64,000 nucleotides of DNA from Flavobacterium pectinovorum (GTDB taxonomy: Bacteria; Bacteroidota; Bacteroidia; Flavobacteriales; Flavobacteriaceae). Of this stretch, positions 33,738 through 44,116 are shown piece after piece. The stretch is taken from positions 295,332 to 359,331 of the forward strand of contig NZ_JAFEVZ010000004.1 of NCBI RefSeq assembly GCF_022802975.1, in the 5' to 3' direction. Below the pieces are notes generated by a model. The model did not search any database. It had not been told where the DNA came from and saw nothing but the letters and a program-made list of their open reading frames with translations. Positions within the stretch are counted from its first letter, which is position 1; each line of letters begins with the position of its first letter. The translations under genes were made by a program, and so were the position numbers.

Positions 33738-34097
33738 ATGAGTAATTTTAGAAGTCTGCTTATCTGGCAAAAATCAATGTCCTTAACTACCAAAATCTAT
33801 TCTTCAACAAATAATTTTCCAAAAGAAGAAATCTTCGGGTTAACTTCACAAATTAGACGATGTTCCATTTCTATTCCAAGTAATATTGCTGAAGGATCTG
33901 GAAGAGAAAGCAATAAAGATTTTTTACGCTTTTTAAATATTTCAGTAGGTTCTTTATTTGAAATGCAAACTCAATTAGAAATTGCAAAAAATATAACTTA
34001 TCTGAATGAACACGAATTTAATAACTTATACGAGGACAGCCGAGAAGTCGAAAGAATGTTAGTTTCATTTATCAAAAAATTGAAAGACAGAAACTAA
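33738..34097 (+). CDS. Four-helix bundle protein (23S rRNA intervening-sequence family)
   Basis: 119-residue member of the IVS/S23 family: FRSLLIWQKSMSLTTKIYSSTNNFPKEEIFGLTSQIRRCSISIPSNIAEGSGRESNKDFLRFLNISVGSLFEMQTQLEIAK (key WQKSM, LTSQIRR, SIPSNIAEG, GSLFEMQTQ). Such proteins form a pentameric barrel, were first found inside 23S rRNA intervening sequences, and occur also as solitary chromosomal genes whose role is unclear. Here it is outside rRNA, between inverted copies of the 8-nt repeat (33643-33682 and 34102-34137). This boundary could mark a past insertion of the gene as a unit. Confidence 0.92.
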   Translation: MSNFRSLLIWQKSMSLTTKIYSSTNNFPKEEIFGLTSQIRRCSISIPSNIAEGSGRESNKDFLRFLNISVGSLFEMQTQLEIAKNITYLNEHEFNNLYEDSREVERMLVSFIKKLKDRN

Positions 34098-34101
34098 AAA
34101 A

Positions 34102-34137
34102 CTCAGAATCTTAGCAACTTAGAACCTCAGCACCTTT
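34102..34137. repeat. 8-nt-period repeat (copy 6, forward orientation)
   Basis: Four-plus units of YTYAGNAN between the S23 gene and the nucleoid-associated protein gene. Inverted with respect to 33643-33682. Confidence 0.7.
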
Positions 34138-34141
34138 AAAC

Positions 34142-35200
34142 ATGATCAACTTATTCAACACCCACATCGAGACGCTTGCGATACACCGCGTAGGAAACAA
34201 AAGCCGAAACGAAGCGATTTTTTTATCAGAACAGCCTTTTAATTTAAATGATGAAATCGTGCCTTTGATAAAAGAATACTTTTTTAAGCCTTTTAGAGAG
34301 AAAGAAGAAAACTATTATCAGTTTGCACACGAAGTTGATTTAGATTACAACGACATGTTTAAATATGCTACGGAGATTTTTACCAATCCGGGCAATTTAC
34401 AGGAGATTTCAAAAAAAATTACTACGCATTTATTCGAGCAGTCGAATCATCCGCATATTAAAAACGGAGAGGTTTATGTTACTTATTTAACGAATTTGAG
34501 TATCGACAATAATGTTGTGGATGCCATCGGAATTTTTAAAAGCGAATTACAAGCCGACTTTTTACAGTTTGAAGAAAAAGACAGTAATCTTGAAATGATT
34601 TTGCAACAGGGAATCAACCTTAGCAAATTAGATAAAGGATGTTTGATTTTTAACTATAAAAAAGAAGAAGGATACAAAATTCTAACTGTAGACAGCAACC
34701 GTTACGATGCGCGTTACTGGCTAGAACACTTTTTATCTGTTGATGCTTTTGAAGATGAAAATTTCATCACAAAAAAATATTTAAAATTCTGTCAAAACTT
34801 CGCAAAAGACGTGGTTTTACCAGCAGAAGACAAGAAAGAGGAAGTAATGTTCATGAACCGATCTGTGAATTATTTTGCTAAAAATGATCAGTTTGAAGAA
34901 CAAAATTTCCTGAATGAAGTATTAGACAATCCGGACTTAATTCCTGAATTTAAAAACTATAAAGTTGATAAAGGAGAAAAATACAGCATCGAAGATGTAA
35001 CCTCATTCCCTATTGCAAACGCAGCAGTTTCTGACGCCAGAAAATCGATTAAAAACGTTATTAATCTGGATACTCATATTCAGATTAAAATGGATTTTAT
35101 CAATCCTGAAAGCGCTGAGAAATTTGTTGAAAAAGGCTGGGATGAAGAAAAACAAATGTATTACTACTTAGTATATTTCAATAAAGAAGAAAAAAACTAA
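34142..35200 (+). CDS. Nucleoid-associated protein, NdpA/YejK family
   Basis: 352 residues. The N-terminus INLFNTHIETLAIHRVGNKSRNEAIFLSEQPF and later GDVYVTYL-like (NGEVYVTYLTNLSIDNNVVDAIGIFKSE) segments are typical of the 37-kDa nucleoid-associated protein family (PF04245). E. coli YejK binds topoisomerases and DNA. The central and C-terminal parts are acidic and helix-rich. It ends at a strong bidirectional terminator facing a convergent response regulator. Its start lies 4 nt after a repeat, so a promoter inside the S23 region or readthrough from it is likely. Confidence 0.88.
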   Translation: MINLFNTHIETLAIHRVGNKSRNEAIFLSEQPFNLNDEIVPLIKEYFFKPFREKEENYYQFAHEVDLDYNDMFKYATEIFTNPGNLQEISKKITTHLFEQSNHPHIKNGEVYVTYLTNLSIDNNVVDAIGIFKSELQADFLQFEEKDSNLEMILQQGINLSKLDKGCLIFNYKKEEGYKILTVDSNRYDARYWLEHFLSVDAFEDENFITKKYLKFCQNFAKDVVLPAEDKKEEVMFMNRSVNYFAKNDQFEEQNFLNEVLDNPDLIPEFKNYKVDKGEKYSIEDVTSFPIANAAVSDARKSIKNVINLDTHIQIKMDFINPESAEKFVEKGWDEEKQMYYYLVYFNKEEKN

Positions 35201-35233
35201 GAAGGCATTCATTTTCTATTACTTACTTAAAAC

Positions 35234-35269
35234 AAAAAACGGCAATTACATTTATAATTGCCGTTTTTT
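35234..35269. terminator. Bidirectional terminator between convergent genes
   Basis: 15-bp stem (35234-35248 against 35255-35269) centred on ACGGCAATTA/TAATTGCCGT with an A-run left and T-run right. Ends the NdpA-type gene and the minus-strand response regulator. Confidence 0.9.
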
Positions 35270-35676
35270 TATAGTTCTATTTTATTTTTCAGATATTCAA
35301 TCATTTGCAAGGTTATTGGCTTAGAAAGAAAGTCAAGAATAATAGGATATTTTTTTGCCTTAGCCAGATCTTCAGGATTAATGGTAGAGGACAAAACAAT
35401 AACATTTATTGAATTAAATTCATCGTAATCCGATAATGTAAAATGATCCAAAAACTCCCATCCTCCCATGACCGGCATGTTTAAATCCAAAAAAATTAAT
35501 TGCGGTTTTTTTACCGGCTGCTCTTTACTATATTTTAAAGTATTGAAATACGACAACGCTTCTTCACCGTTTTGAGCTGTAATGATTTCATCAGAAAAAC
35601 CAGATCTTGCAATTACTTTTTTAGACAGCATCAATGTAATAGGATCATCATCAATACATAAAATTTGTTCCAACAT
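35269..35676 (-). CDS. Single-domain response regulator (CheY-like)
   Basis: 135-residue receiver domain with no output domain. Acidic pair in CIDDDPITL (D9-D11), phospho-acceptor D64 in LIFLDLNMPVMGGWEF, conserved Ser/Thr in LSSTI and switch Lys in SKPIT. It follows the PAS histidine kinase gene by 3 nt and is surely co-transcribed with it; it is the natural receiver of that kinase. Output must go through a further protein, as there is no DNA-binding domain. Confidence 0.93.
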   Translation of the reverse strand: MLEQILCIDDDPITLMLSKKVIARSGFSDEIITAQNGEEALSYFNTLKYSKEQPVKKPQLIFLDLNMPVMGGWEFLDHFTLSDYDEFNSINVIVLSSTINPEDLAKAKKYPIILDFLSKPITLQMIEYLKNKIEL

Positions 35677-35679
35677 AAC

Positions 35680-37389
35680 TTAATTTTTAAATGTTATGAT
35701 AAATGAGGTTCCTTTGTTTACCTCACTCTCAACACTAATTGTTCCTCCCATAGTCTCAACCTGAGATTTTACAAGATATAAACCAAGACCTTTACTATCT
35801 GGATAATTATGAAACCTTTGATACAATCCGAAAACTTTATCAGCGTTTCTTTCTAAATCAATACCGATTCCGTTATCAGTAAAAGTTAGAAAAACTCTCT
35901 GATCAATCTGTTCAGCAGTTATAGAGATTTTTAATTTTCTATTCTCTGATTTATATTTTATCGAATTCGTCAACAAATTTAGTAATATACTTTCAATATA
36001 CGCCTTATTAGTATTAAGTAAAGGAACTTTATCTAACTTAAGTTTTATTATTGGCTTATGTATCTCTATTTGAAAGGATAACTGACCAAATACATTTTCA
36101 AAAACTTCACTTAAAGTAACCATTTCTTTTTGTATAGAAGGATTATCTTTTATAATGATAACTTTTACTAAATCATTAATCGTTTCATTAAGGAGATTTG
36201 TAGACTTATAAAAGCCACTTAATATTTCTTCTAATTCAGGATTTTCAATTGAAATATCCTCTATTAAATTTAGCAATCCCATCAAATTAGATAACGGAGC
36301 TCTTAGATTATGCGAAGTTATATAAGAAAACTGCTTTAAATCTTTATTATTTTGGGTCAATTCACGAATTAAATGCTCTTTTTCTGTTTCTAATTTTTTC
36401 TCTTCCGTAATATCCTGCTGAATAGATATCCAATGAGACAAAACACCTTCTGAATTAAAAATCGGAATCATTGAAAAACGAACCCAATACTCCTTTTTGT
36501 CTTTACTATAGCTTATGGTTTCAATCAAGCATTCTTTTTCTTCTCTGATTGCTTTTAATACTTTTTTCAATGCTTCTGAATCCGAATTAGGCCCTTTAAA
36601 AACATTTGGTGACTGCCCTAGTATTTCATCGGATTCGTAGCCTGACATTTTAGAAAAAGCAGGATTTACGTAAACAATTCTCGGAATTTTACCATCTATA
36701 GAATTTGCCTCGGTAATTAAAATAGAATCTTTAGATTGCGTAATTACAGTTTCTAATAATTTAAGTCTCTGCTCCTCTGCTTTTTGTTTTGAAATATCCT
36801 GAATAGCACCAATCATCCGGACTGCCTTGCCATTTTCATCTTTTAAAAGAAAGCCTCTGTCTAAAACATACTTATAAGTTCCATCTGCACATCTGAACCG
36901 ATATTGATCCTGCCACTTTTCGGTTTTCTGCTCAATAAAAGAATATAGTTTAACAGACATTCTGATACTATCTTCAGGGTGAATTTTATCAAACCACCAT
37001 TTCGAAGTCATTCCTACATCTTGCTGTTTATACCCAAAAACATTTTCGATCCCTCTATTCCAGGTAATGTAATCCTCCTGAATTCTCCAATCCCATATTG
37101 TATCACTGGTAGCTTTTGAAACGATATCATACTTTTCATTAGATTCTTTAATCTCTTCATTCGTAAATTGCATTTTTTTTAAAATGGAAACATTTCTGCT
37201 TTCATTTTTTGATAAAATATAATTAAAAATAACACCTGTAAAAAGTATAAAAAAGATGTCTTTTACAAAACTGTAATAAAACAATTCAGTTTTTAAAGCG
37301 TAGTAAACTAGAAATTTATGACATAAGATAGCCATAAATAACGAAATGACAATGTATATCAGCGTAATCTGTTTGCGTTTACTTTTCAT
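35680..37389 (-). CDS. Membrane PAS-domain sensor histidine kinase
   Basis: 569 residues. Two N-terminal TM helices (about 8-28 and 38-58) with a tiny loop, two PAS domains (about 85-205, with VFGYKQQDVG; about 215-335, PAS with MSGYESDEILGQSPNVFKG and a PAC-like segment), a HisKA-type dimerisation helix with H360 in ITSHNLRAPLSN, and an HATPase with NLLTNSIKYKS, GIGIDL and KGLGLYLV. The PAS pair suggests a redox, light or small-molecule sense. The following receiver gene starts 3 nt after it. A chromophore or heme ligand is not obvious by eye. Confidence 0.93.
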   Translation of the reverse strand: MKSKRKQITLIYIVISLFMAILCHKFLVYYALKTELFYYSFVKDIFFILFTGVIFNYILSKNESRNVSILKKMQFTNEEIKESNEKYDIVSKATSDTIWDWRIQEDYITWNRGIENVFGYKQQDVGMTSKWWFDKIHPEDSIRMSVKLYSFIEQKTEKWQDQYRFRCADGTYKYVLDRGFLLKDENGKAVRMIGAIQDISKQKAEEQRLKLLETVITQSKDSILITEANSIDGKIPRIVYVNPAFSKMSGYESDEILGQSPNVFKGPNSDSEALKKVLKAIREEKECLIETISYSKDKKEYWVRFSMIPIFNSEGVLSHWISIQQDITEEKKLETEKEHLIRELTQNNKDLKQFSYITSHNLRAPLSNLMGLLNLIEDISIENPELEEILSGFYKSTNLLNETINDLVKVIIIKDNPSIQKEMVTLSEVFENVFGQLSFQIEIHKPIIKLKLDKVPLLNTNKAYIESILLNLLTNSIKYKSENRKLKISITAEQIDQRVFLTFTDNGIGIDLERNADKVFGLYQRFHNYPDSKGLGLYLVKSQVETMGGTISVESEVNKGTSFIITFKN

Positions 37390-37529
37390 TACTCAAATAT
37401 AGACAAATAAACCAGATTGAAACAAATAGAAATGCTTTAAAATCTATCGTATTATTACTATTTCGTTAAACTAATTCGTTGGCATTACGTAAACTATCTT
37501 CAAAACGTTTTTTATTAAAAAATAAAGTG

Positions 37530-37537
37530 TACCTTTG
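37530..37537 (+). promoter_or_regulatory. -7 box of typA
   Basis: TACCTTTG fits TAnnTTTG, 19 nt before the typA ATG. T-rich DNA precedes it at -33 without an exact TTG. Confidence 0.6.
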
Positions 37538-37556
37538 CGCCCATTAAAAATCACAG

Positions 37557-39353
37557 ATGGAATCTATTAGAAACATTGCAATTATTGCCCACGTCGATCA
37601 CGGTAAAACCACTTTGGTTGATAAAATTATGTATCACTGTCAATTATTTCGTGAAAACGAAAACACAGGTGATTTAATTCTTGATAATAACGATTTAGAG
37701 CGTGAGAGAGGTATTACCATTACTTCTAAAAACGTTTCTGTTCAGTACAAAGGGACAAAAATCAATATTATTGATACTCCTGGTCACGCCGATTTTGGAG
37801 GTGAAGTAGAACGTGTGTTGAACATGGCCGATGGTGTATGTTTGCTAGTGGATGCATTTGAAGGTCCGATGCCACAAACTCGTTTCGTATTACAAAAAGC
37901 TATTGATTTAGGTCTTAAGCCTTGTGTAGTTATCAACAAAGTTGATAAAGAAAACTGTACTCCTGAAGAAGTTCACGAAAAAGTTTTTGACTTAATGTTT
38001 GAATTAGGTGCTGAAGAATGGCAGTTGGATTTTCCAACAGTTTATGGTTCTGCAAAAAACAACTGGATGTCTGATCATTGGGAAAACGTAACTGATAATG
38101 TGGAAGCATTATTGGATATGGTTGTTGAAAATGTACCAGCTCCTAAAGTATCAGAAGGTAATCCTCAAATGTTGATTACATCTTTAGATTTCTCTGCATT
38201 TACTGGGCGTATCGCTATTGGTCGTTTAGAAAGAGGTATTTTAAAAGAAGGTATGGCAATATCTTTGGTAAAAAGAGACGGTACTGTAACAAAATCAAGA
38301 ATTAAAGAATTACATACTTTTGAAGGTCTTGGACGTAAAAAAGTTACAGAAGTAATTGCTGGAGATATTTGTGCTGTTGTAGGTATTGAAGGTTTTGAAA
38401 TTGGAGATACAATATCTGATCACGAAAATCCTGAAGGATTAGCATCTATTGCTATCGATGAGCCTACAATGAGTATGTTATTTACGATCAATGACTCTCC
38501 TTTCTTTGGTAAAGAGGGTAAATTTGTAACTTCTCGTCATATTAGAGAGCGTTTAACAAAAGAATTAGAGAAAAACTTAGCGATGAAGTTAGGTGAAACT
38601 GATTCTGCTGATAAATTCATGGTTTTTGGTCGTGGTGTACTTCACTTATCTGTTCTTATTGAAACAATGAGAAGAGAAGGTTACGAATTACAAATTGGTC
38701 AGCCGCAAGTTATCATTAAAGAGATTGATGGTAAAAAATGTGAGCCAATTGAAGAATTAACAATCGACTTACCAGAAAATCTTTCTGGAAGAGCTGTTGA
38801 ATTTGTTACACTTCGTAAAGGTGAAATGTTAAGTATGGAAACTAAGGGTGAGCGTATGATTATTAAATTTAATATTCCATCTCGTGGAATTATTGGATTA
38901 CGTAATCAGTTACTTACTGCTACTGCCGGTGAAGCGATTATGTCACACCGTTTCATTGGATATGAGCCTTACAAAGGTGAAATTGCAGGACGTAACAAAG
39001 GTTCATTGATTTCTATGGAAAAAGGAAAAGCTATTCCTTACTCTATCGATAAATTACAAGACCGTGGTAAGTTTTTTGTTGAACCAAATGCTGAAATTTA
39101 CGAAGGTCAGGTAATTGGAGAAAACTCTCGTGGTGATGATATGTGTGTAAACGTAACGAAAGAGAAAAAACAATCTAACGTTCGTTCATCCGGAAATGAT
39201 GAAAAAGCGAGAATCATCCCGCCAATCATTTTCTCATTAGAAGAAGCTTTAGAATACATTCAAAAAGATGAATATGTAGAGGTTACTCCAAAATCTATTC
39301 GTTTAAGAAAAATCTATTTGACTGAAACTGATAGAAAAAGATTTAAAATCTAA
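37557..39353 (+). CDS. typA: Ribosome-associated GTPase TypA/BipA
   Basis: 598 residues, the standard length. G1 AHVDHGKTT (11-19), switch I with RERGITI, G3 [14 protein letters not shown] (about 72-), G4 NKVDKE and G5-like GSAKNNW (with SA). An EF-Tu-like domain II, then EF-G-like domains III and V ([21 protein letters not shown]), and the BipA-specific C-terminal domain. Acts on the ribosome in stress and cold conditions, aiding large-subunit assembly. The gene has its own promoter and terminator. Confidence 0.97.
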   Translation: MESIRNIAIIAHVDHGKTTLVDKIMYHCQLFRENENTGDLILDNNDLERERGITITSKNVSVQYKGTKINIIDTPGHADFGGEVERVLNMADGVCLLVDAFEGPMPQTRFVLQKAIDLGLKPCVVINKVDKENCTPEEVHEKVFDLMFELGAEEWQLDFPTVYGSAKNNWMSDHWENVTDNVEALLDMVVENVPAPKVSEGNPQMLITSLDFSAFTGRIAIGRLERGILKEGMAISLVKRDGTVTKSRIKELHTFEGLGRKKVTEVIAGDICAVVGIEGFEIGDTISDHENPEGLASIAIDEPTMSMLFTINDSPFFGKEGKFVTSRHIRERLTKELEKNLAMKLGETDSADKFMVFGRGVLHLSVLIETMRREGYELQIGQPQVIIKEIDGKKCEPIEELTIDLPENLSGRAVEFVTLRKGEMLSMETKGERMIIKFNIPSRGIIGLRNQLLTATAGEAIMSHRFIGYEPYKGEIAGRNKGSLISMEKGKAIPYSIDKLQDRGKFFVEPNAEIYEGQVIGENSRGDDMCVNVTKEKKQSNVRSSGNDEKARIIPPIIFSLEEALEYIQKDEYVEVTPKSIRLRKIYLTETDRKRFKI

Positions 39354-39373
39354 AAGATTTAAATTTCAATATA

Positions 39374-39416
39374 GAAATCCCAAATTCCAATCATGGAGTT
39401 TGGGATTCTTTTTTTT
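39374..39416 (+). terminator. Terminator of typA
   Basis: Stem GAAATCCCAAA / TTTGGGATTC with extra pairs TTCCA/TGGAG and a following run of eight T's. Confidence 0.88.
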
Positions 39417-39427
39417 AAGAAATTTTT

Positions 39428-39469
39428 ATTGGAATTTGAAAATTGGAATTTGAAAATTGGAATTTGAAA
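39428..39469. repeat. Three copies of a 14-nt tandem repeat
   Basis: Unit ATTGGAATTTGAAA, three exact copies, ending 2 nt before the stop codon of the minus-strand giant protein gene. Same period and same position relative to a stop codon as the array at 19416-19485. Confidence 0.88.
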
Positions 39470-39471
39470 AA

Positions 39472-42400
39472 TTATCTTTTCAAACTAAAATGCCCTTTTG
39501 CTTCACGTCCATTTTCAAATTTTGCCGTATACCAGTAATCGTCAGCAGGCATTGGACTTCCTTGAAATGTTCCATCCCAGCCCGAACCAAAAGGCGAAAT
39601 CTGGTTAATCAGTTTTCCATATCTATCAAAAATATAAAGGATTGATTTTGAATAAAATTCTGCACTTACACCTTTTACATTCCAGGTGTCATTATGACCA
39701 TCTCCATTTGGAGTGAAAAATTTTGGAGCTCCAAGCACCGCAATTCTTTTTTCTATAATTCCACATCCATTTAAATCTTTGATGTAAATGGTATGAAAAC
39801 CTACATCAACATTTACAAACAGATTTGAATCTACATAAGAATCTTTTAAGCCCGTCATACTATAAACATAATTTCCCGGACCGGTTACATTTACCATTAC
39901 CGAATTATTCTCGCTTAAATCTTTAATTTCAACAGCTGAAATTCCCGCAATATCTGATGCCACAACTTTAATCGTTCGGGTTCTGGAACAATTATTTGTA
40001 TTTTTTACCTCAACAGTGTAGATTCCTGCTTTATTTACTTCTATCGAATAAGTTGTCGCTCCCAAAATTGTATTTCCATCCAAATACCACTGATAGGTAT
40101 AATTATTTATTGGTGTACCGTCATTAATCCCAGCTTCAAGCTTTACCATAAATTCAGGTAAATTATTACACACAATTTCATTTTCTATTCCATCAATATT
40201 CAAATCTATATTTGGAAATGGATTAACTATTAAATTAAAAGTTGTAAACCCAAAACAATCATTAGACACGAAATTTTCGACCCTTGCCCATATTTTTTGA
40301 TTATTTGGATATCCAATATTTCGATAATTTGAAATATCTGCAATCGCCAATGAATTTCCGAGAGCATCAGTTTCAGCCAGAAAATCAATCTCATTTTTAT
40401 AATAACTCACAACATAATTTGATACAGGAGCAGGAAGTGTATTTTTAATTTGCTGCGTTACATTACTAAAGTCAAAACCTGAAATACCATCTGTATCTGT
40501 ACTAACATCATTTATAAAATCATCACAAAGTTGAAAATCTGCAATTTTAAAACTATTCGGAATTTGAGTCACAGATACTACAAGCCTCAATTGTGAAACG
40601 CTAAAACAGTCATTTGCATTTTCTATACGCACATAAATTGTTTTGTCTGAACTAATATAAGTTAAAGGATCTCCAATTAAGAAGGAGTTATCTTTTGATT
40701 CTGCTGCTGCTAAAGTAGTGTAATAACTAAATTTTTCCAGTGCTGAATTAGCTGAAATAGCATTATTCTTCTGAGTCAGGTTAAATGTAGAAATACCGTC
40801 TATATCATCGTCACATTGCACTAAAGTTACCGGTGAACTAACCGCTGGCAATGCTAGTATTGTCAAAGTTGCAGCATTAGAATATAATCCGCAGGAATTT
40901 CCTGCTCTGTTCAGGAACACTCTGTATTGATACGTATTCATTGATTTTAAAACGTTTGACACCGTCAGAGACAATGTATTTACACCTGAATACGCTGTAT
41001 TATTAATCAAATCATTCCACGTGACACCATTATTAGTAGAAACCTGCCATTGGTAACCTGAGACTAAAGCAGCTGTGACTGTAAAAACTGTATTTTGTAA
41101 TTCACAAACCGATTTGTTCTCCGGTTGTTTATCAATAATGATGGGTGCGGCAATTGTGTAATTTAAATTTGGACTTGTATAACCAGTTCCACTTGTAACC
41201 ACTCCATTTTTATTTACCGTTGGAGGAAAAACTGCTCCCAAAATACGATCATTATTACTGTCACCGAAACCCGCTTCTATAACATCAGAACACAAATCAT
41301 TATCACTATCAAGCTCTGTATGATTATAAATGCCGTCTGAATCAGTATCTGTTAAACTATAATTTAGTTTTCCACTTTCCGGAGTAGTTTCTACTGAATT
41401 TGCCAATCCATTTGCACCAAAATTATTTCCGTCAATTACACCATCCCGATTTACATCTGCAGCATTACTCCCAGACTCAGTTACATCATAAATTCCATCA
41501 TTATCACTATCCAAATCTATATAATCAGGAATAGCATCATTATCAAAATCCGAGGGCACTAATCCGCTTCCATAAGCATCATCAATTCCATCATGATTTG
41601 CATCAGCATTTGAAACCGCTTTTAAATTTACACCTTGCGCTTCAACAGTATCCGGAATACCATCATTATCACTGTCCAAATCTAACTGATCTTCAATCCC
41701 GTCATTATCTGAATCCCTAGGAACACATACCAAATAGAATTTTAATGATGTTCTGTTTGATGCTACATCTGAAAGATTTTGATGCTTAAAACTAAGCATT
41801 TTAGACTGATTCGTTAAAAATTTAAAAGTTCCCGTACCAGCGGCTAATGGGACAGCACCATTAAGTCTGAAACGAATTTCAAAGGATGAAAATTCAGTTA
41901 CACCGCTTTCATAAAAACCGTCATAATTGGTATCAATCAATAATTGATTGTTTGGATTTAATACGGTTATCGTTTTATTCGTTTCGGAATTTACAATATA
42001 CTCAGCAGTAGAATTCAGTAAATCAGTACTATTTCCTGTTGAAATATAATCCAGTCCAACTGAAGCAGGCTTTGCAAAAGTCATTGTATATTTTACCCAA
42101 TTCTCTTTACCAGCAGGTACTTCGCTAACAAAACTTCCATCAGAGGTTCCTGAAAAAGGCACACTGCTCGTTGTCATTGAAGTAGTAATCGCGCCAGTGA
42201 AGGAATTTGTATAAGTACCAACAGAAATAGCATTCGAACTTAAATTAGAAAGATTGACACTCTGATTCCCAAACGATTCGGTACAGTTCGCTATTCCATC
42301 CCCATCATTATCCAAATCTATATTGTCATTAACTTTGTCATTATCCATATCAGCAGGACAATCGCTAACGGGAATTTCATCCGAAAAAAATTCTGTTCCA

Positions 42401-43995
42401 CAGGCTGATAATATAGCTTTTACTTTATAATATCCCGGTTGTGTTGGTGAATAGCTATTTGAATTAGCTCCCGGAATTTCCAAATCATTAAAATACCATT
42501 GAAAAACATCAAATCCGGCAACAGAACTCACATTAAGCCTAACATTAGGAACACAACTCGATTGGTTTAAATTTAATGGTTGAAAATTCACTTCGGGTTT
42601 AAAGGTAAAACCTGAGTAATACCCTCCAAATGTTGCGGCGTTCTCACTACCGTATGCCGCTAAATACAATTGAGAAGTAGAAAAAACAGATACATTTCCT
42701 TTTAGACCTGTTAAAACATAACATTCATATTCTGTATTTCCGGTTACAGAAGTTGGCCCTAAAACTTTTACTTCCGGACGCAGGGAAGCTAAAGTATAAG
42801 CAACCTTATCAATTACAAAACTTAAAGCTGAACCTTTTTTAGTTGTAATTGCAACTCTGCCGGTAAAAACACGATTCCCTATAGATTCAATAGCAGGAAT
42901 ATTATCTATCGATTTTGGAGTCTGACAGCTTAAAGGCGGAACAAAAAACATTTCCTGATTGGCTTCATCGGTTCTTGAACCATCCCCGACACTCTGATAA
43001 GCAAAGATATTTTTACTGGAACGTACATACAAATTTCCCTGAAGATTATAATCCGAACCTAAAAGCGAAACATATTCACCAGCATTAATGATATAATTTG
43101 GGGTTAATGAGCCATTTAAAAATATTTCGGTATTATCTTCATGAGCAATTAAAATCACTTTTTCTACATTGTCTGAGCCAGTACTTTTAATAAAAATATA
43201 ATCAGTTCCTGTTCTTTCTGCGGAAACAATTTGATCCAATCCTAAATCCATATTAGTTCTTAACTCCCCATTGGATCCTGCAAACGAACCACAATTAACA
43301 GCTATTGGTTTATTTGAAGTAATCAATGCTCCAATCAGTGCGTCATTATTAGTCTTCGTTGGGCCTTTCACTGCAATAGTATAGCTTTCTCCACTGTTTA
43401 AAGTAATACTAAAGGTTGAGTTAGCTGTAATGCTATTATTAATCAAAATTGCCCCATTTTTGATGTCTTTAAAATTGACTATTGTATTGTTTTCAGTTGC
43501 TAAAACAGATGCAAATGTCAAATGCACCTCTGAGTACCCCTCGTTTACTTTATTTGTAAAACCACTAATTCTAAACTGAGTACCTAATGCAGCCAAACCT
43601 TTAGAAACTATTTCACTTGCCTGATTTTCGGTTCTGTCAATAACCCTAACTGTTGCATAAACTACATCTCCTGCTTCAATAACATAACCTTTGTTAGACT
43701 TAACACTGCTTACCTCAGATTCATTCAAAACTAATTGACTATCATTGTGTGCATTAATATCAAAAACATAAGGTATATCTCTGGAAACTGTTCCGGTGGT
43801 AATTGCTCCGCCAATTTCGTTTATACTAAAACTTACCGGAGTTAAGCTTGGAGTCGAAATATAAATATACTGCTCTCCTACAGGCACTTCATCCGAAGCC
43901 ACTACAGGCGGTATATAATGAGTTTTACTAAATTGTGAAAAACTCAAAAATGGCAGTAATAGCAGTGAAAGATATAAAAGTATATTTTTTAACAT
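39472..43995 (-). CDS. T9SS type B cell-surface protein, 1507 residues
   Basis: Signal peptide (MLKNILLYLSLLLLPFLSFSQ), then an IgGFc-binding-like region of about 480 residues (beta-rich, IPPVVASDEVPVGEQYIYIS at its start), an Ig/PKD-like segment (YQWYFNDLEIPGANSNSY), and thrombospondin type 3-like calcium repeats (DMDNDKVNDNIDLDNDGDGI; a second larger block of DSDNDGI repeats), further Ig-like repeats, and a C-terminal CHU_C/type B sorting domain (FFTPNGDGHNDTWNVKG, YIFDRYGKLINQI, GWDGTFQG, ADDYWYTAKF). Exported by the gliding-associated type IX system and fixed on the cell surface. No enzymatic domain is seen; adhesion is likely. Single gene. Confidence 0.92.
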   Translation of the reverse strand: MLKNILLYLSLLLLPFLSFSQFSKTHYIPPVVASDEVPVGEQYIYISTPSLTPVSFSINEIGGAITTGTVSRDIPYVFDINAHNDSQLVLNESEVSSVKSNKGYVIEAGDVVYATVRVIDRTENQASEIVSKGLAALGTQFRISGFTNKVNEGYSEVHLTFASVLATENNTIVNFKDIKNGAILINNSITANSTFSITLNSGESYTIAVKGPTKTNNDALIGALITSNKPIAVNCGSFAGSNGELRTNMDLGLDQIVSAERTGTDYIFIKSTGSDNVEKVILIAHEDNTEIFLNGSLTPNYIINAGEYVSLLGSDYNLQGNLYVRSSKNIFAYQSVGDGSRTDEANQEMFFVPPLSCQTPKSIDNIPAIESIGNRVFTGRVAITTKKGSALSFVIDKVAYTLASLRPEVKVLGPTSVTGNTEYECYVLTGLKGNVSVFSTSQLYLAAYGSENAATFGGYYSGFTFKPEVNFQPLNLNQSSCVPNVRLNVSSVAGFDVFQWYFNDLEIPGANSNSYSPTQPGYYKVKAILSACGTEFFSDEIPVSDCPADMDNDKVNDNIDLDNDGDGIANCTESFGNQSVNLSNLSSNAISVGTYTNSFTGAITTSMTTSSVPFSGTSDGSFVSEVPAGKENWVKYTMTFAKPASVGLDYISTGNSTDLLNSTAEYIVNSETNKTITVLNPNNQLLIDTNYDGFYESGVTEFSSFEIRFRLNGAVPLAAGTGTFKFLTNQSKMLSFKHQNLSDVASNRTSLKFYLVCVPRDSDNDGIEDQLDLDSDNDGIPDTVEAQGVNLKAVSNADANHDGIDDAYGSGLVPSDFDNDAIPDYIDLDSDNDGIYDVTESGSNAADVNRDGVIDGNNFGANGLANSVETTPESGKLNYSLTDTDSDGIYNHTELDSDNDLCSDVIEAGFGDSNNDRILGAVFPPTVNKNGVVTSGTGYTSPNLNYTIAAPIIIDKQPENKSVCELQNTVFTVTAALVSGYQWQVSTNNGVTWNDLINNTAYSGVNTLSLTVSNVLKSMNTYQYRVFLNRAGNSCGLYSNAATLTILALPAVSSPVTLVQCDDDIDGISTFNLTQKNNAISANSALEKFSYYTTLAAAESKDNSFLIGDPLTYISSDKTIYVRIENANDCFSVSQLRLVVSVTQIPNSFKIADFQLCDDFINDVSTDTDGISGFDFSNVTQQIKNTLPAPVSNYVVSYYKNEIDFLAETDALGNSLAIADISNYRNIGYPNNQKIWARVENFVSNDCFGFTTFNLIVNPFPNIDLNIDGIENEIVCNNLPEFMVKLEAGINDGTPINNYTYQWYLDGNTILGATTYSIEVNKAGIYTVEVKNTNNCSRTRTIKVVASDIAGISAVEIKDLSENNSVMVNVTGPGNYVYSMTGLKDSYVDSNLFVNVDVGFHTIYIKDLNGCGIIEKRIAVLGAPKFFTPNGDGHNDTWNVKGVSAEFYSKSILYIFDRYGKLINQISPFGSGWDGTFQGSPMPADDYWYTAKFENGREAKGHFSLKR

Positions 43996-44116
43996 ATTTT
44001 AAAAGTAATAATTTTTGCATTACTTTTTATATCAAAATATTTTTTTACGTCCTTTTACAAAATTATTTCTCGGGATATATTCAAAAAATCCGAAAAAAAC
44101 TACAGCCTTAAAAAAA

